Shown here in pieces: positions 32,177 to 45,300 of a stretch of 64,000 nucleotides of DNA. A program made the translations under genes and the position numbers. The DNA is taken from contig OX031070.1 of NCBI GenBank assembly GCA_943736015.1, positions 21,349,673 through 21,413,672 of the forward strand, written 5' to 3'. Origin of the DNA: Tridacna crocea. Its lineage: Eukaryota; Mollusca; Bivalvia; Cardiida; Cardiidae. Below the pieces are notes generated by a model. The model searched no databases. It saw nothing but the letters and a program-made list of their open reading frames with translations, and was not told where the DNA came from. Numbering within the stretch: the first letter of the stretch is position 1; each line of letters begins with the position of its first letter.

Positions 32177-33600
32177 TTTGCACATGACAAAAAATGGTAA
32201 TCAAAAAGTTGAAATGAAATTTGATTTGTAAAGGATGGAAAACATTATGGGAAAAGGAGAAAATCTTAGCATTTTCTCTTTTCCTCACAATGTTTTCAAA
32301 GGCAACAACATAACATATTCATCCAAATTCATAACATAGATTTTGGAAGTACCAAAGTCTGGATTGTTCAAATGATGTTAACTTTCAAGTGTTTCAGCTT
32401 TTTCTTCCTTTTCCACAATGTTTTCAAAAGGCTTCTGTCTCAGGGTTGTAAAAAACAAAGGGTCAAGTGACCATTCACCAAACACAAAAATTTTAGACTG
32501 GTTCAAATTCAAAGCATTTGCAGACAACAAAAGAATTGTGAACCAAAAATATTTGCAGCTGATTGGAGTAAAAAACAGTATGGTCAAAATATATTAGGAT
32601 TTGCCCTTAAACAGTAAACATCTTTTTCTTCCCACACTGTTTTTCAAACACTCTTTTTTTGGGTATTGGAAACTAGACCTAGGGTTTGTATGGTAAAGGG
32701 TGAAGTCAGTATCTGGCTACCCCTAGTCATGGTCATAAATGTTAATCCATCACCGGCCAGTTGAAACAATACAGGAAATGGTTACATAACATTTGCATAT
32801 CTCACCCCTTTACTCTGTAATGTTTGTTTGTGACAGTAAACCCATGTTACAGCTTTTATCTCATACACTACTTCTCTTCGACATTTCACTCTTAAAAATG
32901 ATTTGACAACTTACAATCATTTTGAACAAATTTTGAATTGTATCTTTACACTTCTGATTTGTGGATATTTCCCTGTTCCTCTCCATACTCTGTCTTCTAG
33001 ACAGGCTACTGAGAGAAATCTTTTGTTTTTACGACCCTTGTAAAGATAGAAAAAACTTTCGAAAACATTATAGGTAAAAGAGAAATGTTGCTGACCAGCA
33101 TTTTCTCCTTTTTCTACAATGTTTTTTACCCATCAAAAACAAGTCCAAACATGCAAGTTAAATTTAATTTGTTGACTCTGATTGCTTTCAATTCGGTTGA
33201 GTCAATAAATTTGATGTTTGGTAACAATTTAACCCTTTCCCAGACGGCAAATTTTGGACCAGACCAAATTCAAAGCAAAATTCAAATTCGGATACTGCTC
33301 CCTGTGAACTTAACCAGAACTTGTGCCCAATGTGTTGGATTTATATTTAACCCTTTACCAATCAATCCATAATTTTTACGACCCCGAAGACAGCAGACTT
33401 TTAAAAACATTGTAAGAAAGTAACCATCTACCTAGTAGAAAGTAACCTAGTAACCAGCATATTCTCCTGTTAACACAGTGTTTTACGCTGCTGGAAAAAA
33501 AAAAATCAATTTTTGAAACATATAACTTTATTTTGTCGTCTGCAAGCTATTTCAGTTGGGACCTGTTTAATATTTTGTCGTATGGTAAAGAGTTAAAAGT
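32177..33600. mobile_element. Cluster of diverged TTAA-hairpin MITE fragments
   Basis: Hairpin or arm remnants occur at about 32180-32300, 32380-32590, 32600-32705, 33020-33235, 33229-33300 (subfamily C start) and 33348-33596. The last has a TTAACCCTTTACC start and a GTAAAGAGTTAA end. Confidence 0.65.
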
Positions 33601-34167
33601 AGAAAATATTGTGGATAAAGGATAAATTGATACAAACGTGGTTACCCAGAATATAAAATAATTTTGATGACTGTCTTAATGATCTCGGAACATATTATTT
33701 TCATATTAAATTTCACGCTCGTTAACAGCATTTCAAACTATTCTTATTCTCACGAAAATCGCGATTTATTGTGTAACCCTTCACCCATGAGAGAACAAAT
33801 TTTGTACCTGTCAATGTTTACAGAATTCTTTACAAGGTACAAATATAGAATCCATCAACAAATAGTTAGAACTAACATCTCACGATTATCAATCGTAAAA
33901 GTCAAGAAATCGGTTATTTGACATGAAACTAAAGTATAGGAGAAATGTCTTTAAAAGTGTCGGGGAACTGTGTAGTCGTGGAACTGTCTTGAAACCGTCT
34001 TTTTGATTATTATTATTATTAATGCCACCCGTAAATCTACTGAAAATACCTCAAGTGAAACAAAGCTTATGCCGTACACTTAATTCTATCATGTATCGAA
34101 TAATATTTCCGTAAACGACGTTCGCCCCGTAGCCTAATACATGTAGGCGTGATACTCATCACGCTGT

Positions 34168-34352
34168 TCAAAAGTCCGGCATAACATCGTTATTTTCGCC
34201 ATTGGTGGGCGAATTTTTACTTTTATCCTCATCATCAGAAACTATTAAGTTTCATTAAAAACTTGGTGGTACATGTACGGCCTTACCGGCCTAGAATCGT
34301 GTATTCCTTCGTCTTAAATATCGCTCATTTCACTATCTGAAACAAGGTCCAT
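34168..34352 (-). pseudogene. Remnant of a second Kolobok ORF (acidic N terminus)
   Basis: On the minus strand, ATG 34350-34352 opens MDLVSDSEMSDI. After a stop the same frame reads DEGIHDSRPVRPYMYHQ. Another frame continues IVSDDEDKSKNSP and ENNDVMPDF to a stop. Acidic Ser-rich segments with an RPYM motif resemble the start of invertebrate hypothetical proteins that carry a P2X7-type C-terminal zinc domain. That domain is not present here, so the comparison is tentative. Confidence 0.4.
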
Positions 34353-34739
34353 ATTGAAACAAACGCTCCTATGACGTCACAGATCAAGGTGCGCTACAAT
34401 AAGTAAGGGAGGTAAGCGATGCAAGAAAAACTAATAAGCAAAGATATAAATTGAAAAAAAGTACTTTTACTAATTTTTTTTTCAAATTACAGTATTACCA
34501 GGTTGCCATTTGATGGATGTAGATTTAAAAATTAATCATATCAGAAACTTGTTGATTTGCCCTTTAAGGATACTTTTAATTGTATACAGCACTATAAACT
34601 GGGAACAAAAGAGGCCCCTCTGATTATTTAATACAATACCAATGTAACTGTGATTCTCCAATTTCCCAAAGAATGTAGACCTTAATTATGCCATTTTGAT
34701 AGTCTTTCAGGGCTATCACTGCAGTCAAATGACCAATCT

Positions 34740-34856
34740 TTGTGCTTGAGAAATTTCTTCTAAGGTTAACAGCATTTTCTTCTTTTCAAACAATACATGT
34801 ATTTTAGAAAGCTTCTTACCAGTTAAAATTGGAGGCTGTGTGGTAAATGGTTGAAT
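34740..34856 (-). mobile_element. TTAA-hairpin MITE fragment
   Basis: Half hairpin (AACAGCATTTTCTTCTTTTC) and a right end GGTAAATGGTTGAA. Confidence 0.6.
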
Positions 34857-35063
34857 TACATTCATATCTATGAATTTCGGAAACAAAATGAAGAGTGCCA
34901 GGGTAGCTTTGACTCAGTAAAACAATAAAAACTGAACAAGGCTACAGAGAACACGTTTTTATATCCAAAATACTGATGGCAAGACAGTGAAAGACATGTA
35001 ACCAAAGAAACAGAAGAACATGTTGGTAATTTATTTTTCAGCCTTACTCTGGTAAAAGCGGGT

Positions 35064-35278
35064 TTAACCCATTACCACACAATCCCTACTTTTGACAACC
35101 CTGAGAAAGAAGCCTTTAGAAAACATTGTGGGAACAGGAGAAAATGCTGGTAACCAGCATTTTCTCCTTTTCCCACAATGTTTTCTATCCTTCAAATTTT
35201 CAGTCACTTTTCCTTTGTCGTCTGCAAATGCTTTCGATTTGGAAAAGCCCAAAATATTTTCGTTTGGTAATGAGTTAA
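35064..35278 (+). mobile_element. TTAA-hairpin MITE, subfamily A
   Basis: Both TTAA ends, perfect-looking hairpin, and a short deletion after the hairpin. Confidence 0.9.
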
Positions 35279-35334
35279 AACATCTCTCTTATGATACCAA
35301 GCATATCATCAAATGATTAAACTGACTGACTCAT

Positions 35335-35480
35335 GATGTAGAATGGTCTTTTGACATGCAAAAAAAAAAAAAAAAAAAAAAACCATTTAGATCCAGATCA
35401 GCCTATGCAAAGTGCACAGGCTGACTCTATTCAACACTTTTTGCAGATATAGCATGTCCCCTTTTTCACAGAGCATGGCT
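35335..35480. repeat. Palindromic element with poly-A tract
   Basis: TTTGACATGCA, a run of about 22 A, then AGATCAGCCTATGC / GCACAGGCTGACTC and AGAGCATGGC. Same family as 11717. Confidence 0.65.
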
Positions 35481-35547
35481 TGTTGTTATTGAAAAAAAAA
35501 AAATGCGAAAGCAGCATTCAGGACATTTATCTAATGAATCCTGTATG

Positions 35548-35776
35548 TTAACCCTTTACCCCATAAGGCATTTCTATGATTTCTGTAATTGACCCTAAGT
35601 AACAGCAGGGATGAAACTGTTTCTTATGTGTATATGACACCTTTTGATAGTATAGAAAACATTGTGGCAAAAGGTGAAATTGCTCGTCATGAGTAATTTC
35701 ACCTTTTGCCGCAATGTTTTCCAAAGGTTCCTACAAGCAATGCGTAGAAAAGAGTATCTATGGAGAAAAGGGTTAA
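35548..35776 (-). mobile_element. TTAA-hairpin MITE, subfamily B
   Basis: 229 bp with both TTAA ends; CCCCATAAGGCATTTCTATG follows the left terminus. Confidence 0.9.
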
Positions 35777-35829
35777 CATATAAAGCACCTTTCACTTATC
35801 TTGTCAGTTACCTTTCTTGAAATGGCCTC

Positions 35830-36050
35830 CAACACACAAAAAGGGACATTCTGACATTTCTGCAAAGTGTTGTCCCAAATCAGCCTGTCCAATCCTCGGA
35901 AAACTGATCCGAAATAACACTCCGATTTAATGAAATTTGTGCCAGTCTACTGTGGGACAAAATCTAATGTGTTAAGTGTTGTCTTGAATTAGCCTGTGCA
36001 GTGTGCAAACTGATGCCTGACAACACTTTCAGCAAATGTCTGTATGCCCC
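35830..36050. repeat. Two diverged palindromic elements, GTGTTGTCNNNAATCAGCC type
   Basis: Traces at about 35868-35925 and 35968-36040 match the family at 20917 but with many substitutions. Confidence 0.55.
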
Positions 36051-36253
36051 ATGGCTTGTTGCATGACAAATAAGTCTGCCGCAAATCTGTTTGGATTGCA
36101 GTGGACAGCTTTTTTTTTAGGGGGCAGGGGAGAGGGGGAAATGGAAGAGTGCCTGGCAGAGAGGGCCAACTTTTTACCATTAGAAACAAATTTGCAGCTG
36201 ACTAACTTCAAAATATTCCATTTAGTATAGAAGTTATCAACCTTAACCATTAT

Positions 36254-36465
36254 TTAATTCATTACCAAAAGCCAGTATTTTAGGCCTGTCCAGATGACAA
36301 AATAAAATTGACTGAAAATTTGAAATTTGTTTTGCAAAGGTTAGAAAACATGGTGGGAAAAGGAGAAAATGCTGGTTACCAGCATTTTCTCCTTTTCCAA
36401 CAATGTTTTCTAAAGGCTTCTTTCTCAGGGTCGTCATATGTAGGGATTGTGAGGTAATGGGTTAA
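36254..36465 (-). mobile_element. TTAA-hairpin MITE, subfamily A
   Basis: Both TTAA ends. Part of the long arm (the GAAAGCATTTGCAGAC segment) is deleted. Confidence 0.85.
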
Positions 36466-36672
36466 TGCCATTTTAGCTTATAATCCCATTTTTGCAGATG
36501 ACAAAATGAATGTCACTCAAATATGAATTTTTTCTTTCAAAGAGAATATAATGTTGCAGAAAAAAGAGAAAATACTGGATAACAGCATTGTTTTCCTTTT
36601 CCCGAAATGTTTTGTGAATATGTCTTTCTCTGGGTCGTTTCAAAGTCTGTGCAGTTTGGTAAATGGTAGAGA
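36466..36672 (-). mobile_element. TTAA-hairpin MITE, strongly diverged
   Basis: GCAGATGACAAAATGAATGT, a weak hairpin at 36555-36610 and GGTAAATGG are recognisable. Confidence 0.55.
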
Positions 36673-37184
36673 AACAGAGTCTTAGGAAATGCAAAGTTGA
36701 ATAGGACATTTTCATACCAAATCAAGCCTCATAATAAGGTAAAAACAAAATCCAAAAGTTACAACCAAAGCTTCATGATCAGACACCCCCTCTACATACA
36801 ACACACAGAGGGGAAAAAACCAAATTTAAATTTTTAAAACAAGACTTCCAAACAAAAACAAGTTTCATATAATACTATCAAGCAAGGGAAATGATCTTGA
36901 AAACAAGTATAGATGTATAAGAATTGAATTCACATAGTAAAAACTTAAGGAAACAAAAACCTTGTCAACAATCAATAAATGCTATTTGGTTACCCACCCA
37001 TTACCATCTGAAACAAAGGTGCAGTAGACAATTTGGATAACATGTACATGGTATATCAAATATGGATATCCTTTTATGAACATGACTTACTGATAAATAG
37101 TGTAAATATAAGAATACATATGAACACAAATTGCGACAAACTGAGAATCTGTGTGTGATAGGCAATTTCTCTTTCAAATGAACA

Positions 37185-37414
37185 AATCCTTGTTTAGCCA
37201 CACAATGACATTTTTGACTTGTCCAATTTAAAAACGTTTGCAGGTGACACACCAAGTTTAGCTAAAATGCTCGAATTTTATCCTTTGATAGAGTAGAAAA
37301 TATTGTTGGAAAGGAGAAAAAGCTGGTAACCAGCATTTTCCCTATTTCCACAATGTTTTCAAAGTATTCTCTTTCAAGGTTATTAAAAATTGAGATTGTG
37401 TGGTAAAGGATTAA
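37185..37414 (-). mobile_element. TTAA-hairpin MITE, diverged
   Basis: Hairpin at about 37300-37355, right end GTGTGGTAAAGGATTAA; left TTAA lost. Confidence 0.75.
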
Positions 37415-38097
37415 AAGAATCATGTGAAGCAAGACTCAAACTGGTGTCATTCAACCCCAAATTACCGGTTAAAAAAAAGTGCACTACATGTGGGTTCAAC
37501 CGCTTAGCTGCAAGCGCTTGATTTTCAGTAAAAATTTGAAGTTAAAAAGGGGCATAACTGTGATAAAAATATGTTGATGATTACCTGTCAATCTTGTATG
37601 AGTTCCCCTTTTGATAGTTAACAACATGTCAGAAACTGACATGAATACCATTCATAATAATAGGGATATATATATATAGGATCGGACATGAGTGGGCTTT
37701 TGAAATAAGATTTAATGAGTCTAGGGAAATGTTATCAAGCAAGCCTTTGGTGAGCTTAATACATGTTACCTCGACAAGTTTAATAAAATCTTATCTCAAA
37801 CGCCAACGACTGTCAGATTCTTTTCATCACACAATGATATTTCCCAAAATAAAGATCAGATGATGCAAAAATATTCATAAATGTTCCTGTGATATTTTCC
37901 ATGAGACTCATTCACATGTATGAAATGCACACAAAATGAGGTAAAAAATGATGTCACACAAACGTGATATCAAATGTGTATAAGATAAAAAAATTCATAG
38001 TGGGTATATTACACTGAAAACAAGGGAGTTTATGTGAATTACGAACTGAAAGTTTTCGCACATCGACGGCAAAGAAGATGATACCAGGACTACAACA

Positions 38098-38326
38098 TTA
38101 ACCCTTTACTCTACAGATACTCATTTCTACGTATTGCTTGTAGGATCCTTTGGAAAACATTGTGGCAAAAGGTGAAATTGCTCGTGACGAGCAATTTCAC
38201 CTTTTGCCACAATGTTTTCTATACTATCAAAAGATGTCATATACATATAAGAAACGGCTTCATCCTTGCTGTTATTTCAGGTCAATTAGAGATGCCATAG
38301 AAATGCCTTATGGGGTAAAGGGTTAA
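38098..38326 (+). mobile_element. TTAA-hairpin MITE, subfamily B
   Basis: 229 bp. Its hairpin is the cleanest of the subfamily: GGTGAAATTGCTCGT against ACGAGCAATTTCACC. Confidence 0.92.
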
Positions 38327-38399
38327 CTCACTGTTTTCTTCAAAAGCAGCCAAGCCAAACATCATCAAAAGAATAAAATCAAGCTTTTTAACCAATCTA

Positions 38400-38628
38400 T
38401 TAACTCTTTACCAAACCACAAAATTTTGAACTAGTTTGAATTGAAAGCATAAGCAGACAACAAAAATTAAAGTGATTCAAAATTGGAATTTGTTTTGGGA
38501 CTGGTAGAAAACATTGTGGGAAAAGGAGAAAATGCTGGTTACAGCATTTTCTCCTTTTTCCCACAATGTTTTCATAAGCTTTCCTTCTCAGGGTCGTTAA
38601 GAGTAGGGATTGTGTGGTAAGGAGTTAA
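38400..38628 (-). mobile_element. TTAA-hairpin MITE, subfamily A
   Basis: 229 bp, both TTAA ends. Confidence 0.9.
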
Positions 38629-38913
38629 TAAAGATTCACTTTTAGCATTTTAATGGAAAAAATGAGAAAAAAAAAAAAATCATTTGCTCTTACAAGGCCA
38701 TTTATTCCTTATAAAAATACAAACATATAATTATGTATAATGCCCATAAAAATTTCAAAAGCACATTTTAATAGTACTAAAGGGTCCAAGCTTCTTATAA
38801 ACTTGTAGGTGAGGAATTGTTGGAAATATCAAAATAGGTGTCCATAAAAAGTTTAGGTAATTCACAGAAAACATATCAATTACACAAAAAGATCACTAAC
38901 GATGATTACATAT

Positions 38914-39110
38914 TTAACTCTTTTACCGCCCAACCAAATGTTAGGATTTGTCCAGGCTGAAAGCATTTGCAGATTACACTATGTCCAAACTGCTAGTATT
39001 TGTCTTGGAGTAGAAAATACTGTGCGAAAGGAGAAAATGCTGTGTACCAGCATTTTTTTCAATTTCTCACAGAATTTTAAAATGGCTTCTTCTTCATCTG
39101 GCTAATTTTG
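38914..39110 (-). mobile_element. TTAA-hairpin MITE, diverged
   Basis: TTAACTCTTTTACC start and a degraded hairpin near 39020-39070; right end not visible. It ends about 270 bp below the TWNK stop codon. Confidence 0.65.
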
Positions 39111-39373
39111 AGTGTAAATCTTAATTTCACAAGATGAACACAATTTACTGATAATTTAATTACTGAAAATTTTGCATTAAGCATTTTGGACTAGGTACTT
39201 TTTTGTCTTTTCAGACAGATTTTTGAGAACCATTGAAAACATATGTTCTGTGTTGCATGTGGTGTCAGCTAAAAGCAATAGAGCATAAGACACTCTTTTG
39301 CGGCCATTGCTATATAGTTTCTACTTTTGAAGTTGTGGCTGAATCCATCTTTAAAATACTCAATTAATATGGT

Positions 39374-42300
39374 TTAAGTTTTCTTTTTTGGATTCATCGT
39401 GAAGCCCAGAGTCTCTTTGTCAAATGTCAAAACCATGACTCCTAGGTCACCATCAAATCTATTTTTGGAAATCTGAAGAAGACAGAATTAAAATAGTTAC
39501 TTTTTTACATTCTAAATGGTTGTAGACTATCTCTATTAATAATTGTTTAACCCATTACCAAACGACAATATTTTAGACTGGTCCAAATTGAAAGCATTTG
39601 CAGACAACACAATAAAAGCGACAGAAAATTAGAACTTTGTTTTGTGAAGGGTAGAAAACATTGTGGGAAAAGGAGAAAATGCTGGTTACCAGCATTTTCT
39701 CCTTTTCCCACAATGTTTTCTAAAGGCTTCTTTTTCAGGGGCGTCAAAAGTAGGGATTGTGTGGTAATGGGTTAACCAAACAATCCTGTGTTTTAACAAC
39801 TTTAAAGAATACAGCTTTTGAAAAATATTGTAAGATAAGAAAGCATTTAACAAGCACTTTGTATTTTTCCAAAACAGTTTTCTATCTTTTCAAAACAAGT
39901 CCTATTATCTGGAAATGCTTCAATATGGAAAAAGTAAAACTCTCTCGTCTATACCAGAGTGATATTTATTCTAGTTCATTAAATTATAACAATAAACTAG
40001 GCACGTTCAGACAATAAAAAATAAACAATAAACTCTGCAATTCCAGAGCTAGCTTGATCAAGACAAGTTTTGAAACGTCGAAGATTTTTTTTATACCCAA
40101 CTAGACTTCATTTTGGCTGCAATCTTATCCTGACCTACTAACTCTGCAATGATAAATAAAGTTAAATGAAACTAATTTGTTAAAAGTCTACAGATCAACT
40201 GGTTAGGAGCCTCTGAAGACAGTACATATCAATATAAGACTGCAGAGAACCTGCAGTGTGATCTTGAACGACCTGATCACCTGTAAGATACTTAAACAGA
40301 GCTCCAGATAAGAGGGAGTAATGGTATTATAAATCCATTATTTCTCTTCCAAACCCTATGTTATGGGTACTCATTAGAATCGTCTCGATGAGATGATTCT
40401 AATGAACACCCACAACATAAGTTTTAGCGGACAATCATTGACATTTTCAACTTGAAAACAAAATCACTCCCTTTATCTGGAGCTCTGAATAACTAGTCAT
40501 CAGCCCATCATCAAGCATGTATTCTGGGTCTCTCCCATTGACCAAAATGTCAAATTTCATTTGTTTAACTCTTTGAAAAACAATCCCGAGTTTTAAGGAC
40601 ACTGAGAAAAAAAGGCTCTTGAAACACTGTAGAAAAAGGAGGGAATGATAGTAACCAGTAGATTATTTACTATCTTTTTCTCCTCTTTTGACAATGTCAT
40701 CTGCCAAATCAAGGCCATATCCCATTACTTTAGCCATATTTCTTAGTCGTAAGGAAATGTTTCAACTTGGACTAATCTGACATTTTTGTATCTAGTAAAA
40801 GATGAACACCCCACAGATCTGGATTCATATTCCATGTCAGAGTTCTAGATATTTTTCTTTTTCTAAATTTCAAGAACAGCAGTCTGATTAGCCGAGACAT
40901 TCTTGAAACTTTAACCCTTTACCACACAATGCTCAATCTTGACGACCCTAAGAAAGAAACCTTTAGAAAGCATTGTGGGAAAAGGAGAAAATGCTGGAAA
41001 CCAGCATTTTCTCCTTTTTTCAAAATGTTTTCTCTCCTCTTCGATACAATTTTACTATTTTCAGACGCTTTTATCTTGACGTCTGCAAATGCTTTAAATT
41101 TGGACCAATCTAAAACTTTGTTCTTTGGTAAAGAGTTAAATAAACAAAAAATTACCTGCAAGTATTTTTTCCCTCCAGGTTTAGTCAGTCTATTATCTTG
41201 AATGAGGAGAATATTGTCCGACTCCTGTGATACCTTGGCACTTCCAAATATGGATGAAATAGACAATTCTTCACCTTTATCAACCTGTCAAATACACAAT
41301 ACAAGAGTATTTTTTCTGTATAAAATCTGTTTTACATACATGAGCCATATTCTATGAAATACAAACATTAACCCTACTTTTGATGCCCCCGAGAAAGAAG
41401 CCTTCATCACCTTTCACCTTTATCAACCTGTCAAATATATGATACAAGAGTATTTTTCCTGAATAAAATCTGTTTTACATACATGAGCCATACTCTATGA
41501 AATACAAGCATTAACCCATTACCACACAATCCCTACTTTTGACGCCCCTGAGAAAGAAGCCTTTTAAAAACACTGTAGGAAAAGGAGAAAATGCTGGTAA
41601 CCAGCATTTTCTCATTTTCACACAGTGTTTTCTACCCTTCCCAGAACAAATTTCAATTTTTTAGGCACCTTTTTTTTGTTGTCTGCAAATGCCTTCAATT
41701 TGAGCCAGTCTAAACTTTTGTTGTGTGGTAAAGTGTAAATGCCCAAAGTATTGATACAGGTCAATCTGCACAGACTCTGAGGGCTGAACTGGGTTGAAAA
41801 TTTTTGCATATGTGTTAACCCTTTACCAGATGAAAAATATTAGCCTTATCCAAAATGAAAGTATCTGCAGATGACAACTTCATTGTAGCATAAATAGTGT
41901 AATTGTTCTTTCATAGGGTAAACTAGAACGGTCACTGAATGTGACTTACTACCCCGCCAGGACTTTGACAGAAACAGGCAATTTAACAAAAAATGTTCTA
42001 AGTTCAAGGAGAGTTTACCCTGAAATGAAAGAAGGTGATTGAAAACCTTGCTGCGTCTTGCACAACTTCAGTATGCAATCAATGTATCAACAAACTTTCA
42101 ATACATTAGCAGCAAAACTGTAGGAGGAGTTCGCAACATAAAATTACTCATATTTTGTACACACACAGATGGACAGACAGATATATTGACAGGCTGATTC
42201 CAGTATACCCCCATAACATGTGTTTTGCGGGGGTATTAAAAGTTTTAACTTCAAGGGGGATAATTCCTCAACCATGAGGAATCAATATATGTGCAAAGTT

Positions 42301-45300
42301 TCAATACAACTGAAGGAAAACTTAAGGAGAAATTTGTGCCACAAAATTACTAGTATATTACAGACAGATAAATGTTGAGAAAAAAAGTGTCGAGTTCAAG
42401 GGTAGATAAGGGTAGATTTATTACAGACAGATAAATGTTGAGAAAAAAAGTGTTGAGTTCAAGGGTAGATAATTACTAAAACATGAGGAACTGACAGATG
42501 GATCTGAAGAAAAGCAAGTGTCAAGTTCAAGGGTAGATAATTATTCCTCAACCAGGAGGAGTTGACACTTGAAAATTGTGTCTTGCAAACCTTCAATATA
42601 TGATCAATATATGTGCAAAGTTTCAATACAATCAAAGGAAAACTGTAGGAGAAATTTGCGACACAAAATTACTAGTAAAACATAAACAGATAGATGTTGA
42701 GAAAAAACAGTGTCAAGTTCAAGGGTAGATAATTATTCCTCAACCAGGAGGAGTTGACACTTGAAAATTGCGTCTTGCAAATCTTTAATATATGATCAAA
42801 ATATACGCAAAGTTTCAATACAATTGAAGGAAAACTGTAGGAGAAATTTGCGACACAAAATTACTAGTATATCATAAAGAGATAGATGATGAGAAAAAAC
42901 AGTGCCAAGTCCAAGGATAGATAATTCCTCAACCAGGAAGAACTGACACTAGAAAATTGCAGGCAGATTCCAGTATACCCCTGAAAACATTCGTTCTAAG
43001 GGGTTATAATTACATCAAATTCAATCAAAAGCTATTCCTAAACTAATCCATTTATACCTTTCTTGGATGTATAATTATTGTTACATGACAATTATGGTCT
43101 GTGGCAAATTTGCGGAACTTTGATACAATCCTGTCTTGTCGCATAAAAATGTTCTGTACAGGGGCATCATACTGGTCCATTCCCACCATGAACTGAAGGT
43201 TGTCTAAAATAACGTGTTGAATGTTATGTACATACACTGCATGAAACATAGTCTGAAAATAAAACAGGAAAATTAAAAGAATTTTTAAATGAGTACATCC
43301 CTTAACACATGTGTATTAGACCTTTAAAACATAGCAAAAATCCAAATTAAACTTTGGCATGTGTGTATAAAATATTCTAACCCGACATGTGAATTTGGCT
43401 CTATAAACACAGTGCAAGGAAAGCGTGGTAAAGTCTGTGACAATCCATGTAGAGTGATGTCATCCTATATCGAGTGACGTCATTCAATGAGTTAGTTATT
43501 CAATGGAACACAATCTTCATCCGCATTTTTGCTCTAAGTTTGTTTTCCTTTCATTAAGAGTTGGCCATGTTAGAATCGACATGATCTTCTTTCTATCATG
43601 GTTAATCGTATAATAAACCACATTGTGAGTTATAAGGCGCAATAATAACCCACTGGGGCTATTGCCCTCGTGGATTATTGATTGGGCCTCATAACTCACA
43701 ACTGTGGTTAATTGAACGATATACCAAGATAGAAAGAAGATTATTTCTTAAATATCACAGAAAACTTACTTCAATAACTTGATCCACATTCTGTTGACCA
43801 TGGTAAGCCATGAAGTACATGGGTAAATGCATGAATTCCTTTGACACCTCATCAAATTCATCCAGGTGCCGTGTCATATTTTTACTGAAAAGGTCCCAAG
43901 GTGATTTAATAGGTGATTTGTTTCCTTCTGTTTTTTTTCTTTTTTAATTATTCTATGATATCAAGGCAGTAAATAACTATCTGTGAGACAGAAAAAGTTT
44001 AGACTTTTCCAAACTGAAAACATTTACAGACGACACTTTAAATGTGGCTTTAATAATGGCATTGGTCAGTGACAATGTTGTCGAAAGGGAGAAAATACTG
44101 GTTACCATGCTCCTTAATGCTCTCGAAAGCTTTACTCTACACACAAAATTGTTTGGTAAAGAGATAACTGTTTCCAGCTCCCTATCCAATGCTATAGTAC
44201 ATTGCATGAGTGACGAGCATTTTGCAAAAATTCTTCTTTACTTTGTAAAACAACAGAAATGGATGAATAAGAAAAAAAATGTTTAGTAATGATTGTATGA
44301 CTTGAAAGTCATAAATATTAAGTTAAAATTGAAAGTTCAAAGCACATGTAGACAGAGAAGATCATGATCAGACTACCCAATAAGCAAACACACTGCCACA
44401 TGATGCCCGACTGCACTGTGTCTCTAGCAGCATCAGACTTTTAACAGTTCCATTTGTAATTCGTCCATCTCATTTTCAATATGTTGTCACTATACTTAAT
44501 TACAGGACGGAATAGACCACAAGAAATTATGAGCAGGATCAAAGTTTTGGAGCACCCTTCCCGTCCTTACTTGCCCATGAAGTTTGTAAACAGATTCTTT
44601 CCAAGCCACTGGATGCTTTCCCACATAGCCATCGTTGAAACAGTGGGCAGCAAAGAGAGAGGAATGAATCCTGTTGCAATGACTATTATTAATGCTGGGT
44701 GGGTAATTTCCCCAGCTGAGAATCAAACTAGCAACCCCCTATTCTTCTGTCCTGTACACCACTAATAGCGCTACCAGCTGGACAAGAGGAAATGCTGATT
44801 ATCAGAATTTTCTTTTTCCCCCCATACATGTATTTTCAAAAGCCTTCTTACTGAGGGTCACTAATATTTAGAAAAGGAGCTGAAAAAACAAAAACTCACC
44901 TAGCAAATTGTTGCAACATCATTTTAACAAGTCTTACATTGCAAATTTCAAAACTTCCCCACAAGGTGGTTACCTGAATACATATACAATGCCATTAATT
45001 ATCAACAATTTTGATAACTAAAGATCAGGTTAAATAGACATTAACAAACAAAAGATAAAGTAGGTAAATAAATATTCAATATCTTATATTTATCTAAATA
45101 GCTGCCATACTTAGAACTTGTAAAGCTGGAAATGTTTGTCTTACCAAGGTTTTGATGTATGAAAAAACACTTACTTTCTAAAATTACTACATCTGAAAAG
45201 CATACTCTACCTAGAATGCACAAATCCTTAACTCTTTACCAAATGACAAATTTATAGACTGGTCCAAATTAAAAAGCATTTGCAGACGACACGATAAATG

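Larger units (their letters stand above)
31157..34563 (+). mobile_element. Kolobok-like DNA transposon, degraded
   Basis: TTAA|AGGGCAAATC at the left (31153-31166) and GATTTGCCCT|TTAA at the right (34554-34567) form a perfect inverted repeat with a TTAA duplication. Subterminal sequence is also mirrored, including TGTGACGTCATAG (about 31359 and 34371). A THAP-type exon follows the left end. TTAA targets, RGG-type ends and a THAP finger together fit the Kolobok superfamily. Most of the transposase is gone and the interior holds several TTAA-hairpin MITEs or fragments (31945-33600). Confidence 0.75.
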
